Assembly: GCF_013114625.1 (NCBI RefSeq)
Contig: NZ_VTXD01000043.1
Location: forward strand, 1 to 35,111
Direction: 5' to 3'
DNA length: 35,111 bases
Source: Vibrio sp. 99-70-13A1
GTDB lineage: Bacteria > Pseudomonadota > Gammaproteobacteria > Enterobacterales > Vibrionaceae
Part shown: piece by piece, positions 1 through 7,726 of the stretch
Position numbering within the stretch: position 1 is the first letter of the stretch
Layout of the letters: each line of letters opens with the position of its first letter
Translations under genes and position numbers: made by a program
Notes under the pieces: generated by a model
What the model was told of the DNA's origin: nothing
Databases searched by the model: none
What the model saw: only the letters and a program-made list of their open reading frames with translations

Positions 1-369
1 AATGGTAATGAATTGACTGTGCCAAGATTAAGTAAACTTAATCTCGTATTGGTCACTCAGTTCATTGAAACCAAATTGATTTCCGAGGAAATCTTGCTTT
101 GCTATTGCAAAACAAATTTTGATATTCATCAACGAGTGCCCACACAGATTGATAGGTTTAAATTGTTAAAGAGCTTTGCTTTTCGAAGTGTTCTTCTCAA
201 AGCGGACGGTCATTCTAGCGAATTAGCATTCAGTGTCAAACACTTTTTGAAATTTAATTTCTTACCCGATTCCGTCTTACTGATTACGCTTGAAGCCTTA
301 TGGCATATGCCTTCTCAGTGGGGTCGCATTATAGGGTTCTCTCAAAACATAGCAACTACTTTTTCATAA
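1..369 (+). CDS. Hypothetical protein, 3' part only (5' end outside window)
   Basis: The reading frame is open from the first base of the window to a TAA at 367-369, so this is probably the C-terminal part (about 122 residues) of a gene that starts upstream. The only internal start option near the edge is a TTG at 13 with no clear ribosome binding site. The protein is mixed and fairly hydrophobic, with no transmembrane run, signal or motif that I recognise. It ends about 45 bases before a bidirectional terminator that it shares with the leftward fre operon, which fits a real gene end. Function unknown; it could also be a chance open frame. Confidence 0.4.
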   Translation, partial: NGNELTVPRLSKLNLVLVTQFIETKLISEEILLCYCKTNFDIHQRVPTQIDRFKLLKSFAFRSVLLKADGHSSELAFSVKHFLKFNFLPDSVLLITLEALWHMPSQWGRIIGFSQNIATTFS

Positions 370-414
370 AAAATGAATAAATAGAGGTTAACTGCTCAAT
401 AGATCACCAAACAT

Positions 415-445
415 CAAAAAAGAGAGCATTTCTGCTCTCTTTTTA
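415..445. terminator. Bidirectional intrinsic terminator after fre
   Basis: An 8-bp stem (AGAGAGCA at 421-428 with TGCTCTCT at 433-440) has a 4-base loop, an A run before it and a T run after it. It can therefore end transcription from both sides: the leftward ubiD-fre operon and the rightward partial gene. Confidence 0.85.
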
Positions 446-465
446 CTCAAATAGCCAACACTTTG

Positions 466-1179
466 TTATATAAAAGCGTAAGCATCCGCGTACATATGGT
501 CGCTCTTTGCTTGTTTGTTTTGAGTAAACAAGTCACGTGCAGCACCTGCCATTTCAAAACGACCAGCAATATAGATGTCGTACTCAGCTAAAGAATCAAA
601 GTCTTCACTAATTGCTTGAAGAACGTTTCCTGTCTTGCCACTCCAACCAACTGGTACTTCTTCGACTACGGGTACAAAGTGAACGTTAGCGTTACTTGCC
701 GCTATTTTTAGTAGTTCAGATTGTGCATACAACTGGCGCTCGTCTTTACCACCCCAATAAAGATAGATAGGGTTCGACTTACTTTGTGCGATGCAGTGAT
801 CTAAGATTGAACGTACGTAGCTAAAACCTGTACCACCAGCAATAAGTAAAAGAGGACGCTCACTTTCTTCTTTAACCCATGCATCACCGTGTGGAGCATC
901 GATATCAATATCGCCATCTTCTGCTAATGCTTTTTTCATCGCTTCTACAACTTCTAGTGCATAAGCATTGTGTTCAGCGGCACCAATATGAAGCTCTAAT
1001 TCACCTTCATGACGACAAGGGCTGCTCGCAATCGAAAATGGACGCTTGTCTTTCTCACCCATCTCTACCATCAAGTATTGCCCAGCTTTAAAAGTCACGG
1101 GCGTTTCTGGGTGAAGCAATATTTGATACGTGTTACAGGCTAATGGTTCAATAGACTTAACTTTACATTTAATTGTCAT
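466..1179 (-). CDS. fre: NAD(P)H-flavin reductase Fre
   Basis: 237 residues, close to the 233 of E. coli Fre. The enzyme uses NAD(P)H to reduce free FMN, FAD or riboflavin in the cytoplasm; reduced flavin then serves iron reduction, radical enzymes and, in luminous vibrios, luciferase. Visible motifs are the flavin-binding RPFSIAS at residues 46-52 and the nucleotide-binding GGTGFSYVRSI near 115-125, followed by a C-terminal NAD-binding half of the ferredoxin-reductase fold. The ATG at 1179 is preceded by GAGAGG at suitable spacing. It is the last gene of the operon ubiD > ferredoxin > fre, 19 bases after the ferredoxin stop. That neighbour raises the possibility that the two proteins form an electron-transfer pair (inference). 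UbiD next to Fre is also the E. coli order. Confidence 0.93.
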   Translation of the reverse strand: MTIKCKVKSIEPLACNTYQILLHPETPVTFKAGQYLMVEMGEKDKRPFSIASSPCRHEGELELHIGAAEHNAYALEVVEAMKKALAEDGDIDIDAPHGDAWVKEESERPLLLIAGGTGFSYVRSILDHCIAQSKSNPIYLYWGGKDERQLYAQSELLKIAASNANVHFVPVVEEVPVGWSGKTGNVLQAISEDFDSLAEYDIYIAGRFEMAGAARDLFTQNKQAKSDHMYADAYAFI

Positions 1180-1198
1180 GTTTTCCTCTCGCTAACCT

Positions 1199-1467
1199 TT
1201 AATCCTCAAAGGTTAAAACTAAATTACTTTCTGCAAATGCCTGACAAGCAAAAACCCAACCTTGTTCTTGCTCTTTCTCTGTGAGCATAGGTTCAAGGTG
1301 ATAACTGACTTGTCCTTCTAATTTTTTACATAAGCACATAGCGCATGCACCTACTTGGCAACGGTTTGGGAAGTTAATATTGCTGTTGAGTGCAGCCTTC
1401 AAAACCGTTTGCCCGCTTTCTATATCGAAACTAATATTCCTGGGTACAAGACTACTTGGTAGCTCAT
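1199..1467 (-). CDS. 2Fe-2S ferredoxin, apparent frameshift near N-terminus
   Basis: A small plant-type [2Fe-2S] ferredoxin. The cluster motif is intact: RCQVGACAMC (C-x4-C-x2-C), with a fourth cysteine in FACQAF about 30 residues on. The natural start is the ATG at 1467-1465, which overlaps the ubiD TGA as ATGA and reads MSYQVVLYP. That frame stops at 1420-1422 after 15 codons. The frame holding the cluster is open from 1474 and reads NISFDIESGQTVLKAALN, the expected continuation. The two are joined by a -1 (or +2) shift at about 1443-1432. The fallback start, a TTG at 1402, would remove the first beta strands. No classic slippery heptamer is visible, so a one- or two-base indel or an assembly error is likelier than programmed frameshifting. 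Probable role: electron carrier for the adjacent Fre-like reductase. Confidence 0.75.
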
Positions 1468-3308
1468 AAAATTCCTAGCTGATCCCAGATACTATCAATT
1501 TTTTGTACAACTTTAGGATCTTTAGTTATGGGAGTACCCCACTCACGCAGACACTCTTCACCCTGAACTTTATTAGTTGCATCTAAACCCATTTTAGAAG
1601 GTTCTGAATTACTCTCTAAAAATACAGTATCTCTTGAAGGGTCCATTCGAGTTGTAATAGCCCAGATAATATCGTTCCAATCTCGAACATTCACATCTTC
1701 ATCGCATACGATAACAAATTTGTTCTCCGTGAACTGAGCCCAAATACCATTGATGATTTTCTTCGCATGGCCTGCTGATGTCTTATTAATAGAGACGATC
1801 ACCATACTTGGATTTTCATTTTGAAGGTGGATATCAATTATCTCTGGAAATGCCTTAGTTAATTCAGCTAGTTGCCCTGCGGTTTCTTCCTTATTTACTT
1901 TAAGTAAATCAACCTCAGCAGAAAGCGCTAATTCAGCATCCCACTTCTTAGTGATATCCAAACCCATCTTAGAGCCTAAACCGACAACTGGAGAAGCAAA
2001 GTCTAATGAATCAATCGGAGTATTCTCAATCATGAGGCTATCACGTACAGGGTCCATGTGATTCGCCATTGCTTGCGTCACGGATGACCAATCACGAGCA
2101 TTCACATCTTCATCGCATACTAGAACAAACTTGGTATACATAAACTGACGTAAAAAGGACCATACTCCCATCATTACGCGTTTCGCGTGACCTGGGTATT
2201 GCTTCTTCATCGTCACCACTGCCATTCGGTATGAACAACCTTCTGGTGGCAGATAAAAATCTTCTATTTCTGGGAACTGTTTTTGAAGAATAGGCACAAA
2301 CACTTCGTTAAGTGCAACACCTAGAACAGCAGGCTCATCAGGTGGACGCCCAGTATAAGTACTATGGTAAATAGGGTTCTCACGCATGGTTACATGAGTA
2401 ATAGTAAACACATGATGTTTTTCTTTCTCGTTATAATAACCAGTATGATCTCCGTATGGTCCTTCGTCTGCGAACTCGTTCGGATCGATATAACCTTCCA
2501 TTACTATTTCAGCACCAGCAGGAACTTCTAAATCATTACTGATGGATTTAACCACTTCAGTTTTGCTGCCGCGAAGTAAGCCTGCGAAAGCGTATTCAGA
2601 TAATGAATCAGGAACCGGAGTCACAGCTCCTAAAATAGTTGCCGGATCAGCACCAAACGCAACAGATACAGGAAATGGCTTTCCCGGATTCGTTTCCATC
2701 CACTCTCGTAGATCCAGTGCACCACCACGGTGAGCAAGCCAGCGCATGATGATTTTATTCTTGCCTATTTTCTGTTGACGATAGATACCTAGGTTTTGGC
2801 GCTTCTTATTCGGACCACGCGTAACAGTAAGACCCCAAGTTAAAAGCGGTGCTATATCATCCGCCCAACAACTCATCACTGGAATCTTATCAAGATCAAC
2901 ATCATCGCCTTGCCATACAACTTGTTGGCAAGCCGCTTTACGTAAACGTTTAGCAGGCATATTCAGAACTTGTTTGAATACTGGCAGCTTGTCTAAGGCA
3001 TCTTTAAAACCTTTCGGTGGTTCAGGCTCTTTTAAATAAGCTAACAGCTTGCCAACCTCTCGGAGCTCTTTTACGTCTTGTCTTCCCATACCAATAGCTA
3101 CACGTTGTGCAGTACCAAACAAGTTGGTTAAAACAGGGAAATCATAACCGATAGGGTTTTCAAACAGCAACGCAGGACCACCAGCTCGTAAAGTACGATC
3201 ACTGATTTCCGTCATTTCATAGTGAGGGTCAATTGGGTGAGCAATGCGTTTCAATTGACCATTCTTTTCTAAATGATCAATAAAATATCGTAAATCCTTA
3301 AAACTCAT
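1464..3308 (-). CDS. ubiD: 4-hydroxy-3-polyprenylbenzoate decarboxylase UbiD
   Basis: Prenylated-FMN-dependent decarboxylase of ubiquinone synthesis; it removes the carboxyl group from 3-polyprenyl-4-hydroxybenzoate with cofactor made by UbiX. Family signatures are NLGIYRQQ (residues 172-179), RWLAHRGGALDLREW (189-203) and the catalytic-loop stretch DEGPYGDHTGYYN (281-293). At 614 residues it is about 117 longer than E. coli UbiD (497). The extra length matches an internal near-repeat: residues about 345-459 and about 487-584 both run FPEI, GHAKKI-like, NKFVIVCDEDVN-x-RDW, MDP-R-D and SKMGLD. The start at 3308 has only a weak AGAAG upstream. It is first gene of the ubiD-ferredoxin-fre operon and overlaps the ferredoxin start by four bases. 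Confidence 0.95.
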   Translation of the reverse strand: MSFKDLRYFIDHLEKNGQLKRIAHPIDPHYEMTEISDRTLRAGGPALLFENPIGYDFPVLTNLFGTAQRVAIGMGRQDVKELREVGKLLAYLKEPEPPKGFKDALDKLPVFKQVLNMPAKRLRKAACQQVVWQGDDVDLDKIPVMSCWADDIAPLLTWGLTVTRGPNKKRQNLGIYRQQKIGKNKIIMRWLAHRGGALDLREWMETNPGKPFPVSVAFGADPATILGAVTPVPDSLSEYAFAGLLRGSKTEVVKSISNDLEVPAGAEIVMEGYIDPNEFADEGPYGDHTGYYNEKEKHHVFTITHVTMRENPIYHSTYTGRPPDEPAVLGVALNEVFVPILQKQFPEIEDFYLPPEGCSYRMAVVTMKKQYPGHAKRVMMGVWSFLRQFMYTKFVLVCDEDVNARDWSSVTQAMANHMDPVRDSLMIENTPIDSLDFASPVVGLGSKMGLDITKKWDAELALSAEVDLLKVNKEETAGQLAELTKAFPEIIDIHLQNENPSMVIVSINKTSAGHAKKIINGIWAQFTENKFVIVCDEDVNVRDWNDIIWAITTRMDPSRDTVFLESNSEPSKMGLDATNKVQGEECLREWGTPITKDPKVVQKIDSIWDQLGIL

Positions 3309-3348
3309 AGGGCTTCTAAATGGCTGGTTAATCTACAAACAGTATAAC

Positions 3349-3378
3349 AAAAAGGGAAACGCATCGGTCCCCCTTTTT
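3349..3378 (-). terminator. Intrinsic terminator after the 3408-4403 gene
   Basis: Read on the minus strand, an AAAAAGGG/CCCTTTTT stem (3371-3378 with 3349-3356) with a 14-base loop ends in a T run. It lies between the stop of the secreted-protein gene and ubiD, so ubiD probably has its own promoter in the remaining 40 bases. Confidence 0.65.
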
Positions 3379-3407
3379 AGTAAGGTTATCTGACAGTTGG
3401 ATCTCAG

Positions 3408-4403
3408 TTAAGGAATGAATTTTTGTATCAAAGAACCTTTCACTGTCGGGTTATCGTCAACGAGGTCTTGTAACCAAAGGGTATGACCTTGTTTAGCTAG
3501 CTCCCTTGCCACTAATGGCGCCTCTTCCGCAATTGCCATTCGAGACACAAGAAATGCTTTAACATCATCAGGTAAAGGGTTAACTCTTGTTAGCAACGTG
3601 ATCGCTTCATCTTTTAGTCTAGGGTTTTTAGTTGCCTCCATAACTTGCTGAAGTGCGAAAGGTTGATGCGTTTTTGCCAACCTCTCTAATTCAGCTTGGC
3701 TATGGTAATCCGCTCGCATTTTCCATAATAGTTGGTATACAGACGCGTCTTCACTAACTTGGGCAAACCGAACCACCACTTGTGTTGAAGGTAACCAACT
3801 CACAATAGTCGAGCCAGCAAATTGGCTAGATAAGAAATCCACGGCTTCAGGTGACAAGCTATCCAGCTCGCGGATCAATAAAGCTTCACGAGCCTGTACT
3901 TGATGATCTGAGCCCGATAACCACTTCTGTAAATCGAGTTGTTTTTTTTCAGCATCTAAAACAAAGACAAGCGTCGTTTGATCTTGTCGCCACTGCTTTA
4001 TTAGTCGGCTTGCGATTGAAGGAAAATTAAATGCAGGGGTTGTGAATTCATAACCATCTCCTCGCTCCAAGACTTGGTACGTGGGCACGATTGCACGTTG
4101 CTGCTCAATGAAAATAGACATCTTCGCTGTTAAAACAACGTTCTGCTGTTCAAGCTTTTTTAACAGCTGGTATCGAGCAACTTCTTGTTGAGGGAAAGCT
4201 AAACGCTCTAAAGAAAATCGCAGTGAATCAACTTCATCACGCATGACAAGCTCAAGAAGCTCTGCGGTTTTTGATTGTATTTGCTCATTCTCAAGCCAAG
4301 TTTCTACTGCCTGTGAAGACATTTCAGTTGCATGCCCCATACCCACTGAAGACACGAGCAAAGAGGTAGATAGGAGTAATGACGACAACAGTCCGTGTTG
4401 CAT
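3408..4403 (-). CDS. Secreted protein of unknown function
   Basis: I choose the ATG at 4403 (331 residues) over the longer frame from 4439, because AAGGAAG sits 6 bases before it and it begins a clean signal peptide: MQHG, a hydrophobic run LLSSLLLSTSLLVSSVG, then a likely cleavage near GHA-T at about residue 26. The mature part is about 305 residues, rich in Leu, Gln and Glu. It has no transmembrane segment, no cysteine pair and no catalytic motif that I recognise. The second half reads like helical repeats (ALQQVMEATKNPRLKDEAITLL, DDVKAFLVSRMAIAEEAPLVARELA), so a HEAT-like or other scaffold is possible, but this is inference. It is monocistronic, with terminators on both sides, between rho and ubiD. 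Confidence 0.8.
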   Translation of the reverse strand: MQHGLLSSLLLSTSLLVSSVGMGHATEMSSQAVETWLENEQIQSKTAELLELVMRDEVDSLRFSLERLAFPQQEVARYQLLKKLEQQNVVLTAKMSIFIEQQRAIVPTYQVLERGDGYEFTTPAFNFPSIASRLIKQWRQDQTTLVFVLDAEKKQLDLQKWLSGSDHQVQAREALLIRELDSLSPEAVDFLSSQFAGSTIVSWLPSTQVVVRFAQVSEDASVYQLLWKMRADYHSQAELERLAKTHQPFALQQVMEATKNPRLKDEAITLLTRVNPLPDDVKAFLVSRMAIAEEAPLVARELAKQGHTLWLQDLVDDNPTVKGSLIQKFIP

Positions 4404-4460
4404 GTTAACTTCCTTGTAACATTTTTGTTCATTCTGCAAGCAGTACAGAAAAAATGCAAA

Positions 4461-4488
4461 TAAAAAACGCCACCCTTGGGCAGCGTTT
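4461..4488 (-). terminator. Intrinsic terminator of rho
   Basis: On the minus strand, AACGC-tg-CCC / GGG-tg-GCGTT forms a stem with a two-base loop, followed by TTTTTT (complement of 4462-4467). It lies 22 bases after the rho stop. Rho's own transcript thus ends at a Rho-independent site. Confidence 0.85.
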
Positions 4489-4509
4489 CATTACTTCAGA
4501 TAACTCACG

Positions 4510-5772
4510 TTACTTCTGACGACGCATAGCATCGAAGAACTCATCATTGGTCTTCGTCATTGCTAGCTTGTCGATAAGGAATTCCATTGCATCGATTTCG
4601 CCCATTGGGTGAACAATCTTACGTAGAATCCACATTTTCTGCAGTTCATCTTTCTTCGTCAGCAATTCTTCACGACGAGTACCAGAGCGGTTAAAGTCGA
4701 TAGCTGGGAATACACGTTTTTCCGCAATCTTACGGTTTAGGTGTAATTCCATGTTACCCGTACCTTTAAACTCTTCGTAGATAACTTCATCCATCTTAGA
4801 ACCAGTATCAACCAGTGCCGTTGCGATGATAGTCAAGCTACCGCCTTCTTCAACGTTACGAGCTGCACCGAAGAAACGCTTTGGACGATGTAGAGCGTTT
4901 GCATCCACACCACCAGTCAAAACTTTACCTGATGATGGAACTACGGTGTTGTAAGCACGAGCTAAACGAGTAATTGAATCAAGTAAGATAACTACGTCTT
5001 TCTTGTGCTCAACCAAGCGTTTCGCTTTTTCGATAACCATTTCTGCTACTTGTACGTGGCGAGATGCTGGCTCATCGAAAGTCGATGCAATTACTTCACC
5101 TTTCACTAGGCGTTGCATTTCTGTTACTTCTTCCGGACGCTCATCGATAAGTAGAACCATCAATTCACATTCTGGGTGGTTACGAGCAATGCTTTGAGCA
5201 ATGTTCTGTAACAGCATTGTTTTACCCGCTTTTGGCGGAGCAACAATAAGACCACGCTGACCTTTACCGATTGGTGAAGCAAGATCTAGGATTCGAGCTG
5301 TAATATCTTCAGTCGCACCATTACCTGCTTCCATAACCATACGCTCGTTCGCGTGAAGTGGTGTAAGGTTTTCAAATAGGATTTTATTACGTGCGTTGTC
5401 TGGCTTGTCGTAGTTAACCGTGTTTACTTTCAATAGTGCAAAGTAACGTTCGCCATCTTTAGGTGGGCGAATCTTTCCGGCAATTGAATCGCCTGTACGT
5501 AAGTTGAAGCGACGAATCTGGCTTGGTGATACATAGATATCATCAGGACCAGCAAGGTATGAACTGTCGGCGCTACGTAGGAAACCAAAACCGTCTTGAA
5601 GAATTTCCAGTACCCCGTCGCCAAAAATGTCTTCACCACTTTTTGCATGCGCTTTAAGGATGGAGAAGATAATGTCTTGTTTTCTTAGACGAGCTTGATT
5701 TTCAAGACCTAAGCTTTCGCTAAGTTTAACAAGTTCAGACACAGGTCTGTTCTTCAGTTCAGTAAGATTCAT
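4510..5772 (-). CDS. rho: Transcription termination factor Rho
   Basis: Hexameric RNA-dependent ATPase/helicase that ends transcription of untranslated RNA. 420 residues from the ATG at 5772 (MNLTELKNRPVSELVKL), matching the E. coli start and length (419). A longer frame from a TTG at 5796 adds eight residues that the family lacks. Domains in order: N-terminal helix bundle; cold-shock-like RNA-binding domain with DGFGFLRS (RNP1) near 60; Walker A APPKAGKTM near 180; Walker B VVILLD; Q-loop and R-loop region GGVDANALHRPKRFFGAARN. The sequence is almost identical to E. coli Rho over the ATPase core. No strong Shine-Dalgarno precedes either start. The leader of about 150 bases after the trxA terminator contains a hairpin (TTGGTC/GACCAA at 5829-5848), and rho leaders are autoregulated in E. 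coli (known; site here inferred). Confidence 0.97.
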   Translation of the reverse strand: MNLTELKNRPVSELVKLSESLGLENQARLRKQDIIFSILKAHAKSGEDIFGDGVLEILQDGFGFLRSADSSYLAGPDDIYVSPSQIRRFNLRTGDSIAGKIRPPKDGERYFALLKVNTVNYDKPDNARNKILFENLTPLHANERMVMEAGNGATEDITARILDLASPIGKGQRGLIVAPPKAGKTMLLQNIAQSIARNHPECELMVLLIDERPEEVTEMQRLVKGEVIASTFDEPASRHVQVAEMVIEKAKRLVEHKKDVVILLDSITRLARAYNTVVPSSGKVLTGGVDANALHRPKRFFGAARNVEEGGSLTIIATALVDTGSKMDEVIYEEFKGTGNMELHLNRKIAEKRVFPAIDFNRSGTRREELLTKKDELQKMWILRKIVHPMGEIDAMEFLIDKLAMTKTNDEFFDAMRRQK

Positions 5773-5921
5773 AGTGGTGGAAGTTTGTTTAGTCAAAATA
5801 GGATCTGTTTTCTTAAGTTAAGAAGGATTTGGTCTCAGGATCGACCAAGAAGAGGAATGTTGTTCAATTAACGTGCGATAAATTAGCACTAATTATTAGC
5901 CTAGTCTAGCATTACAAAAAA

Positions 5922-5956
5922 CAAAACCGCGCATTTTTCTTTGCGCGGTTTCTTTT
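5922..5956 (-). terminator. Intrinsic terminator between trxA and rho
   Basis: A GC-rich stem AACCGCGCA/TGCGCGGTT (5925-5933 with 5942-5950) lies 16 bases past the trxA stop. On the minus strand it is followed by TTTTGTTTTTTG. It separates trxA from rho, as in E. coli. Confidence 0.85.
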
Positions 5957-5971
5957 CTAATACAAACCTAA

Positions 5972-6298
5972 TTAAAGGTTAGCGTCTAAAAACTCTTTTA
6001 GTTGAGTCTTAGACAATGCACCAACTTTAGTTGCTGCTACACCGCCATCTTTAAAAAGAAGCAGTGTTGGAATTCCGCGGATACCAAACTTTGGTGGCGT
6101 TCCAGCATTCTGGTCAATATTTAATTTACCGATAGTGAGTTTGCCTTCGTACTCATCTGCGATTTCGTCAAGAATCGGGGCAATCATCTTACAAGGACCG
6201 CACCATTCTGCCCAAAAATCAACAAGAACAGGGCCTGCAGCATTGATTACATCGTTATCAAAACCGTCATCAGTTAGCTGCAAAATCTTATCACTCAT
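5972..6298 (-). CDS. trxA: Thioredoxin 1
   Basis: Cytoplasmic disulfide reductase, recycled by thioredoxin reductase; it serves ribonucleotide reductase, PAPS reductase and others. 108 residues from the ATG at 6298 (MSDKILQLTDDGF), preceded by GGAGTGGAAG; the four extra codons of the longer frame are not used in the family. The active site WAEWCGPCK (CGPC) is intact, as are the cis-proline RGIPT and the C-terminal QLKEFLDANL helix. It is divergent from rhlB with 111 bases between them and is upstream of rho, the same cluster as in E. coli (rhlB / trxA-rho). Confidence 0.97.
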   Translation of the reverse strand: MSDKILQLTDDGFDNDVINAAGPVLVDFWAEWCGPCKMIAPILDEIADEYEGKLTIGKLNIDQNAGTPPKFGIRGIPTLLLFKDGGVAATKVGALSKTQLKEFLDANL

Positions 6299-6409
6299 CT
6301 TCCACTCCAATGTATTTTTTAGAACTGGTTGGATGATAACCAGTAAATAGATGCCCTATTGGAATGTATTTACTTTCGTATTGCAAGCTTAAGCTGATAT
6401 TCTATAGCG

Positions 6410-7720
6410 ATGAAAAAGACGCATATCACAGAGCAAAAGTTCGCCGACTTGGATTTATTTCCGCAAGTCATTGAAGGATTGGAGAAAAAAGGGTTCGACT
6501 ATTGTACCCCTATCCAAGCCTTGGCGCTCCCGGTACTGCTCACCGGCCAAGACATTGCAGGCCAGGCCCAAACGGGTACTGGTAAAACGCTTGCGTTTCT
6601 TACTGCTACTTTTAACCACCTGCTAAAAACACCTGAGCATGAAGGGCGTAAGCCTAACCAGCCACGTGCGATTATTATGGCACCAACGCGTGAGCTCGCG
6701 ATTCAGATCTACAACGATGCTGACTCTCTGGTTGCAAGCACAGGTATCAAAGCAGCACTCGCTTACGGCGGCGAAAGCTACGACAAGCAACTAGGTAAAA
6801 TCGAAGAAGGCGCAGATATCTTAATTGGTACGACTGGTCGTATCATCGATTTCTACAAGCAGAAGGTGTTCAACCTTAACCACATTCAAGCCGTTGTACT
6901 TGATGAAGCAGACCGTATGTTCGATCTTGGCTTTATTAAAGACATCCGTTTCTTGTTCCGCCGTATGCCTGAGCCAAAAGATCGCCTGAACATGTTGTTC
7001 TCTGCGACGCTTTCTTACCGTGTACAAGAACTTGCCTTTGAGCACATGCACAACCCAGAGCATGTTGTTGTTGAGCCTGAGCGTAAAACGGGTCATCGTA
7101 TTCAAGAAGAGCTGTTCTACCCTTCTAATGAACACAAAATGGCACTTCTACAAACACTGATTGAAGAAGAATGGCCAGATCGCGCAATCATTTTTGCAAA
7201 CACAAAACACAAATGTGAATCAGTTTGGGGTCACCTAGCCGCTGATGGACACCGTGTTGGTTTACTAAACGGTGATGTACCACAGAAAAAACGTGAGAAG
7301 ATTCTTGAGCAATTCACTCAAGGTGACGTCGACTTACTCGTTGCAACCGACGTTGCAGCACGTGGCCTACATATTCCACAAGTAACGCATGTATTCAACT
7401 TCGACCTACCTGACGATTGCGAAGATTACGTTCACCGTATCGGTCGTACTGGTCGTGCTGGTGAAAGTGGTCACTCAATCAGCTTTGCTTGTGAAGATTA
7501 CGCAATCAATCTGCCACCAATCGAAGAATACATCGAGCATGCGATTCCGGTTTCTGATTATGATGCTACTGCATTACTAGAAGACTTACCTGCTCCATTG
7601 CGCTTACGTCCTCGTAACCCGCAACAACGTCGCTCAAATAACAATGGCCCACGTAACGGTAATCGTAAGCCACACCAAAACCGTCGCCCACGCCAACCGC
7701 GTCATAACAAGGAAGCTTAG
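6410..7720 (+). CDS. rhlB: ATP-dependent RNA helicase RhlB
   Basis: DEAD-box helicase that unwinds structured mRNA for the RNase E degradosome. 436 residues (E. coli 421). Motifs: Q-motif with GFDYCTPIQ near 28-36, motif I AQTGTGKT (53-60), Ia APTRELAIQI (91-100), II LDEADRMFD with DEAD at 165-168, III SAT, and VI HRIGRTGRAG. The C-terminal tail after about residue 395 is basic and low in complexity (repeats of RR, NN, RPRQPRH), as expected for RNA contact. It starts at an ATG without a good Shine-Dalgarno. It is divergent from trxA, and gppA follows after 6 bases, the same neighbours as in E. coli. Confidence 0.96.
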   Translation: MKKTHITEQKFADLDLFPQVIEGLEKKGFDYCTPIQALALPVLLTGQDIAGQAQTGTGKTLAFLTATFNHLLKTPEHEGRKPNQPRAIIMAPTRELAIQIYNDADSLVASTGIKAALAYGGESYDKQLGKIEEGADILIGTTGRIIDFYKQKVFNLNHIQAVVLDEADRMFDLGFIKDIRFLFRRMPEPKDRLNMLFSATLSYRVQELAFEHMHNPEHVVVEPERKTGHRIQEELFYPSNEHKMALLQTLIEEEWPDRAIIFANTKHKCESVWGHLAADGHRVGLLNGDVPQKKREKILEQFTQGDVDLLVATDVAARGLHIPQVTHVFNFDLPDDCEDYVHRIGRTGRAGESGHSISFACEDYAINLPPIEEYIEHAIPVSDYDATALLEDLPAPLRLRPRNPQQRRSNNNGPRNGNRKPHQNRRPRQPRHNKEA

Positions 7721-7726
7721 TCGCTT

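Noticed and set aside
528..545. CACGTG core inside fre as a fourth parS site
   Set aside because: Only the central six bases match; the flanks lack the TGTT/AACA arms.
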